Of a stretch of 64,000 bases of DNA, positions 53,929 to 61,609 are shown piece by piece. The notes below the pieces were generated by a model. It did no database searches and was not told where the DNA came from. It worked only from the letters and a program-made list of their open reading frames with translations. Position numbers and translations under genes: made by a program. Source of the DNA: an uncultured Caldilineaceae bacterium (GTDB lineage Bacteria > Chloroflexota > Anaerolineae > Caldilineales > Caldilineaceae); NCBI GenBank assembly GCA_951813625.1, contig CATOTS010000019.1, positions 62,001-126,000 of the forward strand. The letters are read 5' to 3'. The number at the start of each line of letters is the position of its first letter. Position 1 is the first letter of the stretch.

Positions 53929-55293
53929 CTAATACTCCAGGTCCTCGCGCCGCAGCTCCAGGTCGCGGAACTGTGTCAGCTCCTTGCGGAAATAGAGGCT
54001 GATGGTGCCCGTGGTCCCATGCCGGTGCTTGGCAACCATCAGGTCCGCGATATTCTGACGGTCGGTCTCCTCATTGTAGTAGTCTTCGCGATAGACGAAG
54101 ACAACGACGTCGGCGTCCTGCTCGATCGACCCGCTTTCCCGCAGGTCGGACAGCACCGGCTTGTTGTTAGCGCGGCTCTCGACCGCGCGGCTTAGCTGGC
54201 TGAGCGCGATGACGGGCACATTCAGCTCTCGGGCCAGGCCCTTGAGCGACCGGCTGATGAAGCTGATCTCCTGCTGCCGGTTTTCGCCTCTGTGTCCGCT
54301 GCCGCCGCCGGACATCAGCTGCATGTAGTCGACGAGGATCAGATCGATGCCGCGCTCAGCGTAAAGACGGCGGGATTTAGTGCGGATCTCCATCATCGTC
54401 GCGCCGGGCGTGTCGTCGATGAAGATGTTGGACCCGGCCAGCGTATTCGCCGCGTCGACCAGCACAGGCCACTCCTCTTCGTCGATCTGGCCGAGACGCA
54501 GGCGGTGGCTGTCGATGGCAGTCTCGATGGCCAGCAGACGTTGGACGACCTGTTCACTGCTCATTTCGAGGCTGAAGACGGCGACGCGCGCGTCGTGGCG
54601 CATGGCCGCGTTCTGCGCAATCGAGAGCCCGAGGCTGGACTTACCCATGCCCGGGCGGCCGGCGACGATTATCAGGTCGCTCTTCTGGAATCCTCCGAGC
54701 ATCTTGTCGAGGAGCACGAAACCTGTGGGAACGCCCATCACCCGGTCCTGGTGGCGGGCGAGAAAATCTATCTGATCGACCACGTCGGGCATCAGTTTGG
54801 ACAGCGGCGTGAGATCGCGGTGGATGCGGCTCTCACTGATGCCGAATATGAGGCGTTCGGCCCTGTCGACGACATCGTCAGTATCGTTGCTCTCGTCATA
54901 TGCCATTTCGGCAATCTGGCCGGCCGCGCCAATCAGGCGCCGCAGAGTGGCGGTACGTTCGACGATGCGCGCGTAGTGGTCGACGTAAATGGCCGTGGGC
55001 GTGCTGTTGATCAACTCGGTGATGTACGCCGGTCCGCCAACGCCGTCCAACTGCTCGTTGCGTTCGAGTTCGTCGACCAGCGTTACGAAATCGGCCGGCT
55101 CGCGGCGCTCGTGCAGCGCCAGGAGCGCACTGTAAATCCACTGATGGCGTTCGCGATAGAAGTCGGTGTCGCGCAGCGTGGTCGAGATCTTGATGATGGC
55201 GTCGGGATCGATCAGAAGCGAGCCGAGCACCGCCTGCTCGGCTTCCAGATTGGCGGGGACAGTCTTGATCGGGGCTTCAGCGATTTCGCTCAT
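53929..55293 (-). CDS. dnaB: Replicative DNA helicase DnaB
   Basis: A 454-residue hexameric helicase. The N-terminal DnaB domain ([19 protein letters not shown]) is followed by the RecA-type core with Walker [10 protein letters not shown], Walker [11 protein letters not shown], and the [20 protein letters not shown] motif with the arginine finger region. No intein is present. It unwinds DNA ahead of the fork. The gap of 244 bp to dnaD may contain a separate promoter for the dnaD-loader pair, but I see no good consensus there. Confidence 0.97.
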   Translation of the reverse strand: MSEIAEAPIKTVPANLEAEQAVLGSLLIDPDAIIKISTTLRDTDFYRERHQWIYSALLALHERREPADFVTLVDELERNEQLDGVGGPAYITELINSTPTAIYVDHYARIVERTATLRRLIGAAGQIAEMAYDESNDTDDVVDRAERLIFGISESRIHRDLTPLSKLMPDVVDQIDFLARHQDRVMGVPTGFVLLDKMLGGFQKSDLIIVAGRPGMGKSSLGLSIAQNAAMRHDARVAVFSLEMSSEQVVQRLLAIETAIDSHRLRLGQIDEEEWPVLVDAANTLAGSNIFIDDTPGATMMEIRTKSRRLYAERGIDLILVDYMQLMSGGGSGHRGENRQQEISFISRSLKGLARELNVPVIALSQLSRAVESRANNKPVLSDLRESGSIEQDADVVVFVYREDYYNEETDRQNIADLMVAKHRHGTTGTISLYFRKELTQFRDLELRREDLEY

Positions 55294-55633
55294 CGTCAGT
55301 GTTCGTGCGAGAAACTGATTCGGTCCTTGTCAGAATTAGGTCGACCGCCCATTCAATTCGTTCGACCCGCTTCCCAGCAGGTCGATCTGGTCGCCGGCGC
55401 AGCGGCCTGGGGCCTAAGGTCTGCACTTGTAGCTAGGCCACCGCGGCGCCGAGGGTAACAACGCGAACGTGCGATTCAAAGCGAACAGGCGCCAGGGAGC
55501 AAAAAACGGCGAGAACCGCATGGTCGCGACTCCGCCGCCGTCTGAAACGCCGCCTCATTTGATTACGCAGTCAACCCTTGCGCGCGGCTCCCTGCCAATT
55601 TGAGGGCGGGCGGCCAGCCCTTCGCCGGTCCTG
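55294..55633. other. Intergenic region upstream of dnaB
   Basis: 340 bp between the bifunctional-nuclease-family gene and dnaB, both on the minus strand. It should contain the dnaB promoter, but no strong -10/-35 pair was seen. No gene is recognisable. Confidence 0.45.
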
Positions 55634-56152
55634 CTAATTGTCGATATCGAGCCCTTCGATGAAATCGCGGAAAACATCCAGGTCTTCATCCCCGGTTTCG
55701 CCGGGCTGCTCTTCCGTCGCCTCGCCGTCGCGGTCAAGCGGGCCCAGCTCCTCTTCCGGTTCCATGCCCGCTTTCTCCATGACCTCGTCGGCAACATAGA
55801 TCGGCACGTTGACGCGCACGGCCAGGGCGACCGCGTCGCTGGGCCGGCTGTCGATCTCAAGCGTCTCGCCGTTGGCCTCCAGGACAATTTCGGCGAAGAA
55901 GGTCTCGTTCTGCAGGTCGCTGATGACGACGTGAGTGATTTCGCCGTCGAGCGACTCGGCGATCTGCCGCAGCAGATCGTGGGTCATAGGCCGGCCGGCC
56001 TCTATGCCCTGTAGTTGAATGGTGATGGCGTCGGCCTCGAAAGGGCCGATCCAGATGGGAAGATAACGTTCACCGCTCTCCTCGCGCAGGACGACGATAC
56101 GATGCTGGGACATCAGGCTGACGCGCACGCTATCGATCACAACTTCAATCAT
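55634..56152 (-). CDS. Bifunctional nuclease family protein (DUF151)
   Basis: A 172-residue protein. The BFN/DUF151 domain spans about 1-130, with [28 protein letters not shown] and [20 protein letters not shown], all characteristic. The C-terminal 40 residues are strongly acidic ([20 protein letters not shown]). The fold has been linked to nuclease activity in plants and Thermotoga, but the bacterial role is unclear. AGGAG lies 5 nt before the ATG. A good promoter is at 56255-56282, about 100 bp upstream. It precedes dnaB on the same strand. Confidence 0.93.
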   Translation of the reverse strand: MIEVVIDSVRVSLMSQHRIVVLREESGERYLPIWIGPFEADAITIQLQGIEAGRPMTHDLLRQIAESLDGEITHVVISDLQNETFFAEIVLEANGETLEIDSRPSDAVALAVRVNVPIYVADEVMEKAGMEPEEELGPLDRDGEATEEQPGETGDEDLDVFRDFIEGLDIDN

Positions 56153-56254
56153 TCCCGACTCCTGCTCTCGACTGTCAAGAACTGCTCAACGATATCTCAC
56201 ACATCTGTCCGCATCTGCTGACGCTGACAGGTACAACTGCGAGCGTCGCGCGGC

Positions 56255-56282
56255 ATTATAGCATAGCCGCGAAATGGCGCAA
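56255..56282 (-). promoter_or_regulatory. Promoter of the bifunctional nuclease gene
   Basis: On the minus strand TTGCGC (56282-56277) and an extended -10 TGCTATAAT (TATAAT at 56260-56255) are separated by 16 bp. This is the best promoter match in the window. Confidence 0.65.
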
Positions 56283-56304
56283 AGTGATCTGCTTCGGCAG
56301 GGTA

Positions 56305-56545
56305 CAGTCCAAAATTAGGGTTCAAATTCCCATGCCTCTGGTTGTGACGATGTCATGGCCGGCCCCCGCTGCACTCCCTGGCGAAGGGGGGAATACGCTT
56401 TCCTGGATCCCTTTGGACGGTCGGGCCTGCGGCCCTCCCTTGTGCGGGGGGACTCCCCCCGCAACGCCCCCCTGACACCACTCCACTCGCCGAGCGTGAG
56501 GTCATTGCGACCCAGTATTACATGCGGCCCAACGCGCCCCTCCCC
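56305..56545 (+). repeat. Interspersed hairpin repeat, copy 4
   Basis: It begins CAGTCCAAAATTAGG and contains both core stem-loops; its 5' half is most like copy 2. It ends near GCGCCCCTCCCC, lacking the 3' part. It stands only 92 bp from copy 5, in the same orientation. Confidence 0.85.
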
Positions 56546-56552
56546 GGCAGTT

Positions 56553-56632
56553 CCTGGCCACTGGCCTTTGGAAACTGGCCACTGGAAACTGGCAGCTAGT
56601 GACTGTCAACCGGCCACTGGCCACCGGCAACT
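56553..56632 (+). repeat. Imperfect simple repeats between repeat copies 4 and 5
   Basis: Short units related to GGCCACTGG and GGAAACTGGC recur at least six times (ACTGGCC, GGAAACTGGCCACT, GGAAACTGGCAG, CGGCCACTGGCCACC). No gene uses the stretch. Confidence 0.6.
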
Positions 56633-56636
56633 GCAG

Positions 56637-56912
56637 TTCCGGTCGTTCGGGCCTTCGGCCCTCCCTTGTGCGGGGGGACTCCCCCCGCAACGCCCCCCTG
56701 ACACCACTCCCTCCGCCGAGTGTGCGGTCATTGCGACCCAGTGATACCTGTGGCCCAACTCGCCGCCCCCAAGTCAGCGACCGTCGCGACCACCGTAGGG
56801 GCAGGCCCCGTGCCTGCCCTGTGCCTCTCCCAAGAGACGGTTGACAATTCCAGCCACCGTCGGCATGAAGTCCCCACCAGACGACCCCCACCCCAGAATC
56901 GGGCTGCACCCG
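56637..56912 (+). repeat. Interspersed hairpin repeat, copy 5 (5' part missing)
   Basis: It starts within the core (TTCCGGTCGTTCGGGCC) and runs to CACCCCAGAATCGGGCTGCACCCG, the same right end as copy 2. The two core stem-loops are intact. Copies 4 and 5 together look like a left part and a right part in tandem. Confidence 0.85.
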
Positions 56913-57081
56913 TTTCGGCGTGGAGGCCGGGGCCGGCCGCGTTCCTGTTGCGCGGCCGGCCGGCGCGGCGTTTGCCGCTGGGCAAAACTTGCCCACTCGA
57001 CCGTGACCGCGCTGGTCCGCGCAGCGCGGACGCAGGATGCCGCTAAAACTCATGCCGAAAAGCGATTATCGCCATTTTCGG

Positions 57082-57109
57082 TTTGCGATATATCGGTTTG
57101 CGATATAAT
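57082..57109 (+). promoter_or_regulatory. Predicted promoter within a direct repeat
   Basis: CGGTTTGCGATAT occurs twice in close succession (from 57079 and from 57094). TATAAT (57104-57109) with TTTGCG (57082-57087) at 16 bp spacing gives a promoter-like pattern. No intact gene lies downstream on this strand. Confidence 0.4.
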
Positions 57110-57331
57110 TGTAGGACACGGTCGAAACGGTCGGGTAGATCGACACGTCGAGAACCAGGACAATTCCCCCCAAACAGCGAGAATAGGGGGCAGCCAAAGA
57201 CCCGGAAAGAAGGATGATTCAAGCCCAACCTTGTAAAGGGGTCGTCCCAGAGATGAAGATCTGCGTCAAGATTTCAGCAGGGCTCCTTGCCCAGTTCTGT
57301 TCCACCGGGCGCACTCTGAATCGCTTCTCGT

Positions 57332-57682
57332 GTGCCCGTTGCGATGGCAACGCGGTCTTCACTGCCTGCCGTCAACCTGGTGCAGGAAGGGACTGACGTG
57401 CGAGCGCCCGAAGCAATGTCGGCTCCGAAAGAGCCGCACGGAATTAGGAGTGCTGGACAATCCTCGCGGCGGGCGCAGAATATTGCAACTGCAGGCATCC
57501 TACTTGCCTCGGCCAACGAAGAGGAGGCCCGGTTGGCAATCGACGGCGACCCGGAAACCCACTGGAATGCCAATCTCCTCGAGATGCAGTGGCCCTTGGA
57601 AACGCTGGCAGAAAGCCAGTTGCAGGAAAGCCGCAACGGAAGGAATGTGGCGTTCGGCCCTCGACCGGCTGCTTCCTTTTAG
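57332..57682 (+). pseudogene. Possible remnant of an F5/8-type-C domain protein
   Basis: The 116-residue frame contains ATAGILLASANEEEARLAID followed by GDPETHWNA. This resembles the start of a discoidin (F5/8 type C) domain (A-A-S--...A-DGD--T-W). After that the frame loses similarity and ends. No signal sequence, ribosome-binding site or remaining domain is evident. It may be a decayed fragment or a coincidence. Confidence 0.35.
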
Positions 57683-58315
57683 GCGACGGCGACAAATGGG
57701 TGTCGTCGTCATCACCGGACACGAGCCGCGCGCATTGCCGGGCAACAAACTGAGGACAGATGTGGGGTCCCGCCCCACGCCGCACCGCGTTCAGTCGGAG
57801 ACTCCCTGTTTTACTGCCGCTTGCCGTCGCAGTGCGACCTGGGCCCTCGGCCTGCCGAATCCGTCGGGATTGGCCTTTGATCGCGAGATTGGCGGCCTAA
57901 ACATTCCCGGCGTTGGTGGCTCGTGGCCGGCTCTGACCTCAGGTTATGGAAAGCCGAAGAGGGTCTTACTTCGGGCTCCTGCGCGGAACAATCTGAGCGG
58001 TCGCGAGAGTCTGAGCTCTCAGTCAAAGAGGGGAAACTGTCTAGAACCTTAAGAGCTGAATTCTGAGAACCAGGAGCCAACTCTGCCCTTAGTTCATCTG
58101 TCTTAGGGGTACTTCGTGGATGGATCTGAAAAAGCGTCGAGAATCGTGGTTTGCGGTTTCAAAAGGGAAACAGTCTGGTTCTAAGCCATTCAGGTTAGGC
58201 TTGAGCCCTCCCTTCTGACGCCCGGTAGCTGCAGCACAGAGAGGACTGTTGCCTTTACGCTCCTGCACCGGCTCTGATTCCAGGGGCCAAGTGCCCCACC
58301 GCGGCAGGCGGTTGG
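57683..58315. other. Intergenic region, nothing recognised
   Basis: No frame on either strand has a domain or good start signals. The part after about 58030 is less GC-rich. It may be the rest of a decayed gene begun near 57.2 kb. Confidence 0.4.
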
Positions 58316-59050
58316 CTACCAGTCAATGTGAGTAACGCCATGGTCGTCGTCAACGGTGAAGACATAAGGTTTGTCGGTCGAGGTATCCGTGTCGGCATAG
58401 TAGGTGTTGATTCGAAGCAACTGCTGATCTGGCAGATATTCGATTGCGACCGATTTGGAAGTCAGCGGGTTCTGACCGCGGTATAGTTCGATTGCGTCGG
58501 AACCGGTTGGATGCAGTTCGGACAGCGCGCCGACCGTTGCCAGGAAGGGCCCGGTCCCAATCTGGTCCGTGCCAATGAAATAATATTGGTAACCGTCCTC
58601 GACGATGCAGAGTTGCGCGGGCGTCGCTTCGTGCGCCACGATGCAATCTGCCGACTCGACCGCTTCGACTGTTCTCGAATATCGATTCAAGCAGCCCGAG
58701 CCATCCGTCCTCGGCCCCGGTGCCGTGCGGTTTCTGTCGGTGGCCTGGGACAAAATAGGTCGATCGATAAGGCTGACAAGCTCCATGGCATCCAGACATT
58801 CCGGCCTTGGCGTGGGTGCCGGCGTCGGCGTCGGCGTATGGGTGGGCGTCGGCTGGTTTTGGCCAGGAGGATCGGTATACGCGAATAATGTGGATCGGTC
58901 CCTGTACGCATTGCGCGCTTGAATGCCCGCCGCGAACAGGATCAGGATTGTCAGGGCCGCGGCCCCAGCGGCCAGGGCGCCCCTGGAGGTCAGCATCTTC
59001 CAGGGGGAGGACGAATATGAAGCGAGCGGAAATTGCGGTGGCTTTGACAT
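58316..59050 (-). CDS. Membrane-anchored protein of unknown function
   Basis: A 244-residue predicted protein that I do not recognise. A hydrophobic segment (about 27-44, LAAGAAALTILILFAAGI) probably anchors it, followed by a Thr/Pro-rich linker (about 62-82, repeating TPTP). The outside domain of about 160 residues has cysteines at about 85, 120, 135 and 148 (PECLDAME, SGCLNRYS, SADCIVAH, QLCIVEDG), perhaps in two disulfides, and a beta-rich C-terminus. Ser/Thr/Pro linkers of this kind also occur in the SH3 lipoprotein. A start at the ATG near 58996 (MLTSRG) is an alternative. Confidence 0.65.
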   Translation of the reverse strand: MSKPPQFPLASYSSSPWKMLTSRGALAAGAAALTILILFAAGIQARNAYRDRSTLFAYTDPPGQNQPTPTHTPTPTPAPTPRPECLDAMELVSLIDRPILSQATDRNRTAPGPRTDGSGCLNRYSRTVEAVESADCIVAHEATPAQLCIVEDGYQYYFIGTDQIGTGPFLATVGALSELHPTGSDAIELYRGQNPLTSKSVAIEYLPDQQLLRINTYYADTDTSTDKPYVFTVDDDHGVTHIDW

Positions 59051-59423
59051 TCTACGGCGCGAATCCGTTGTTTCTTTCAGAACGCGGACCTCACGATGCG
59101 CAAGTCGTGCGCCTCTCGGGCCGACACGATTCGCTTGGCTTCAGAACCGGCTTCCTTCAAGCCGGCCGGTGTCGATGGCAGATCTGTTTTCGGCCGAATC
59201 GTACACCCCAAAGTAAGCGTGGCGCGCGGCTCCTGTCAAGCAAATTATCGCAACGAAGCGGCGTTATTTCGGCGTTTCTGAGAAATGCCTGCAAGTCGTC
59301 GAAATGGCGTAGGCATAATGCCGCAGATACATCGAAAACGGGTCTGCGCCGAAAGTGTCACAGAAATGGGCGCAGAAATCCCATTGAGATGGCTGAATCA
59401 GTTTCCAGGGAAGAGGAGGGGCG
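59051..59423. other. Divergent intergenic region
   Basis: About 370 bp between the unknown membrane-anchored gene (minus) and the mannosyltransferase-like gene (plus). It should hold both promoters, but no convincing pair was identified. A small hairpin-forming GGCAT/ATGCC sits near 59313. Confidence 0.4.
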
Positions 59424-60569
59424 GTGGCCCAATTTCAGACAGAGCACCGAATCGAGGCCGAACCAGCATTGAAAATCTGGCTGCTCTCACCTTACCATAC
59501 CGGCAGCCACCGGGCGTGGGCCGAAGGCTACCAGCGCCACAGCAAGCATTCTGTGCGCCTCTTGACCTTGGCAGGCCGCTTCTGGAAGTGGCGCATGCAG
59601 GGAGGCGCGATCGATCTGGCGGCGCAGATTCAAGCCGAACTCGCTTCCGGTCCGCCCGACCTGATTCTCGCGACCGACATGACAAACCTTGCCGCCTGGC
59701 TGGCGCTCTCCCGCCGAACGCTGCCGTCAGATGTGCCGGTCGTCCTCTACATGCACGAAAACCAGTTGACCTATCCCTGGCAAGAAGGTCAGAAGCCCGA
59801 CCTGACCTATGCGATGATCAACTGGCTGAGCCAGCTTTGCGCCGACCGGGTCTTGTTCAATTCCGAGTTCCATCGCCGCAGTTGGTTCGGGGCGCTGCCA
59901 AACCTGCTCAAGCATTTCCCGGACTACAACCACCTGGAGCGGATCGAAGAGGTGAGAGCACGCGCGATTGTCCTGCCGGTCGGCGTGGAACCCCTGCAGG
60001 ATTTCGGACGCCGAAGGCAGGCCGGCGCGCCGCTGATCGTCTGGAATCAGAGATGGGAATACGATAAACGGCCCGGGGCGTTCTTTGAGCTGCTCTACAG
60101 GCTCGACGAGGACGTTTACGACTTCTCGCTGGCAGTCGCGGGCGAAAACTTTCGCAACTCGCCGGACGAGTTCGAGGAAGCACGGCGGCGGCTGGCGCAT
60201 CGCATCGAACATTGGGGCTACCTGCCGTCTCGTCAAGCCTATCTGGACCTGCTGCAGAGGGCCGATCTTGTCATCAGCACGGCCGCCCACGAGTTCTTCG
60301 GCATCAGCATTCTCGAAGCAGTGCAAGCCGGCGCCTTTCCCCTGCTGCCCAACCGACTCAGCTACCCGGAGCTGATCCCTGCAAGCCTTCACCCGGCCTG
60401 TCTCTACGACGACGAAGAAGAGCTGTTCAGCATGGCGGCGGCGCGATTGAAGATGCCGCGCCCGGCGCCGCCTTCGCTGCGACGTGCGCTGAGCGAACGC
60501 TTCAGCTGGCCCGTCGTCGCCGCGGCCTACGATGGCTTTTTCGAAACACTTGTAGATGCAGGAGGCTGA
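59424..60569 (+). CDS. tRNA-queuosine alpha-mannosyltransferase-like protein (DUF3524)
   Basis: A 381-residue glycosyltransferase. The N-terminal domain ([17 protein letters not shown], then [12 protein letters not shown]) is the DUF3524 region of the family that includes the enzyme adding mannose to queuosine in tRNA-Asp. A GT4-like C-terminal domain has [21 protein letters not shown], which binds the sugar nucleotide. GTG at 59424 has GAGGAGGGG just upstream. Its 3' end overlaps the convergent cold-shock gene by 43 bp. The family name rests on similarity of these two regions; substrate identity in bacteria should be regarded as inference. Confidence 0.82.
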   Translation: MAQFQTEHRIEAEPALKIWLLSPYHTGSHRAWAEGYQRHSKHSVRLLTLAGRFWKWRMQGGAIDLAAQIQAELASGPPDLILATDMTNLAAWLALSRRTLPSDVPVVLYMHENQLTYPWQEGQKPDLTYAMINWLSQLCADRVLFNSEFHRRSWFGALPNLLKHFPDYNHLERIEEVRARAIVLPVGVEPLQDFGRRRQAGAPLIVWNQRWEYDKRPGAFFELLYRLDEDVYDFSLAVAGENFRNSPDEFEEARRRLAHRIEHWGYLPSRQAYLDLLQRADLVISTAAHEFFGISILEAVQAGAFPLLPNRLSYPELIPASLHPACLYDDEEELFSMAAARLKMPRPAPPSLRRALSERFSWPVVAAAYDGFFETLVDAGG

Positions 60570-60973
60570 ACCGCGGCGGCCGCGGCGCGATTCCCGGCTC
60601 GACCGGAAGTGTCTTGCCCCGCCTCCGATCGACGCGGTCGGGAAAGCAGTCGGACGTCCACGGCTTCCGGTCCCCTCTCGCTTTGCGCGATTGAGAATTC
60701 GACCAGGTCGCCCTGCCGTAGGCGGCCGACGTCAATCAAGCGGGAACGGTGGGCGAAGAGTTCCGGCCCGGAGCGCGGCGTGATGAATCCATACTTCCTG
60801 CGCGCGCTGTACCACTTGACCAGCCCTCTTTCTCTCTCCGCGGCGGGCAGTAGCAATGCGCAGCCCATGCACAGGGGGCGCGTCTTAAGCCGGCCCATCG
60901 CTTCCCTTTGGTCTTCGATGGTCCATAGAAAAGTGACGCCGCATCGTTCGCACAGGATCATCTGGTCATTCAT
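60527..60973 (-). CDS. Zinc-ribbon cold-shock-domain protein
   Basis: A 148-residue protein. The N-terminus has two CxxC pairs (CERC and CMGC) that could bind zinc. A cold-shock domain follows, with [25 protein letters not shown] and [23 protein letters not shown]1 is close to consensus (KYGFI) while RNP2 (ELFAH) is altered. A Ser/Arg/Ala-rich tail ends the protein. ATG at 60971-60973 fits the domain; the longer open frame to 61285 is an antisense artefact of tRNA-Cys. It probably binds RNA or single-stranded DNA. Confidence 0.82.
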   Translation of the reverse strand: MNDQMILCERCGVTFLWTIEDQREAMGRLKTRPLCMGCALLLPAAERERGLVKWYSARRKYGFITPRSGPELFAHRSRLIDVGRLRQGDLVEFSIAQSERGPEAVDVRLLSRPRRSEAGQDTSGRAGNRAAAAAVQPPASTSVSKKPS

Positions 60974-61108
60974 GGCGATTTCGCAAAAATGTATCCAAAT
61001 CGTTTCAGTTCCGGCGTTCGGGCGTACAGGATACATCTGCCGGGCGCATTTGACAATCGGGGGCGGTCCTGCTAGCATATTTGCGAGGTGTATCCCCTGT
61101 GGCAATGC

Positions 61109-61179
<71 letters not shown>

Positions 61180-61180
61180 C

Positions 61181-61206
61181 AAACCGCTCTAATGGGCGGT
61201 TTTCTT
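61181..61206 (+). terminator. Intrinsic terminator of tRNA-Cys
   Basis: ACCGCTC (61183-61189), loop TAAT, and GGGCGGT (61194-61200) form a 7-bp stem with one G-T pair, extended by A-T pairs, then a T-rich tail TTTCTT. Confidence 0.8.
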
Positions 61207-61220
61207 GTCTGCGGACTCTA

Positions 61221-61298
61221 TACTGTGTTTGCATGTCACTGTGTTTGCACATCACTGTGTTTGCAACATTGTGTTTGCACATCACCGTGTTTGCACGT
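61221..61298 (+). repeat. Five-copy 16-bp tandem repeat after tRNA-Cys
   Basis: CTGTGTTTGCA or a one-base variant starts at 61223, 61239, 61255, 61269 and 61285, giving a 16-bp period with one 14-bp step. The linkers vary. No coding frame explains it. It lies between the tRNA terminator and the penicillin-binding protein promoter. Confidence 0.8.
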
Positions 61299-61348
61299 CT
61301 GTCGGCCTTGCGGTCATTCCGGTCTATTGGTAAGAGTCATTCTTCACG

Positions 61349-61376
61349 CTGACGGACGCTTTTCTTGTGATACAAT
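61349..61376 (+). promoter_or_regulatory. Predicted promoter of the penicillin-binding protein gene
   Basis: CTGACG (61349-61354) and TACAAT (61371-61376) are 16 bp apart; TGA before TACAAT makes an extended -10. It implies a leader of about 225 nt before the ATG. Confidence 0.5.
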
Positions 61377-61609
61377 TTAAGTTCCGGCAATCCACTTCCT
61401 TTAACCCCCGAGGTGGGGATGGCGGGCCGACCGGCGCCACAGGCGCGGCCGGGGCAGTTGCCCCAGACAATCTGCGAAGGGTCGCTTCAGTTCGAGTGAA
61501 GGAAGAGTGCAGGCTTTGGCGGGAGAGGCTAACGCAGATCTGCCGCAACGGTACAGATGTTCGCGCCCAGAGCACACGTACGCATTGTAACTGTTAGGCA
61601 GGTTCTCCA
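61377..61609 (+). other. Long 5' leader of the penicillin-binding protein gene
   Basis: About 230 nt between the predicted transcription start and the ATG. It is rich in GGC/GCC runs that can fold, but no known riboswitch was recognised. The open frame in it lacks a domain. Confidence 0.4.

Noticed and set aside
53929-55293. Intein in DnaB
   Set aside because: The length (454 residues) and continuous motifs show that no intein is present.
986-56912. Insertion sequence or group II intron
   Set aside because: No transposase, reverse transcriptase, terminal inverted repeats or target duplications were seen in any of the five copies.
61192-61380. Cys-rich small peptide (HCVCTSLCLQHCVC)
   Set aside because: It is the translation of the 16-bp tandem repeat and has no ribosome-binding site; its period is not a multiple of three.
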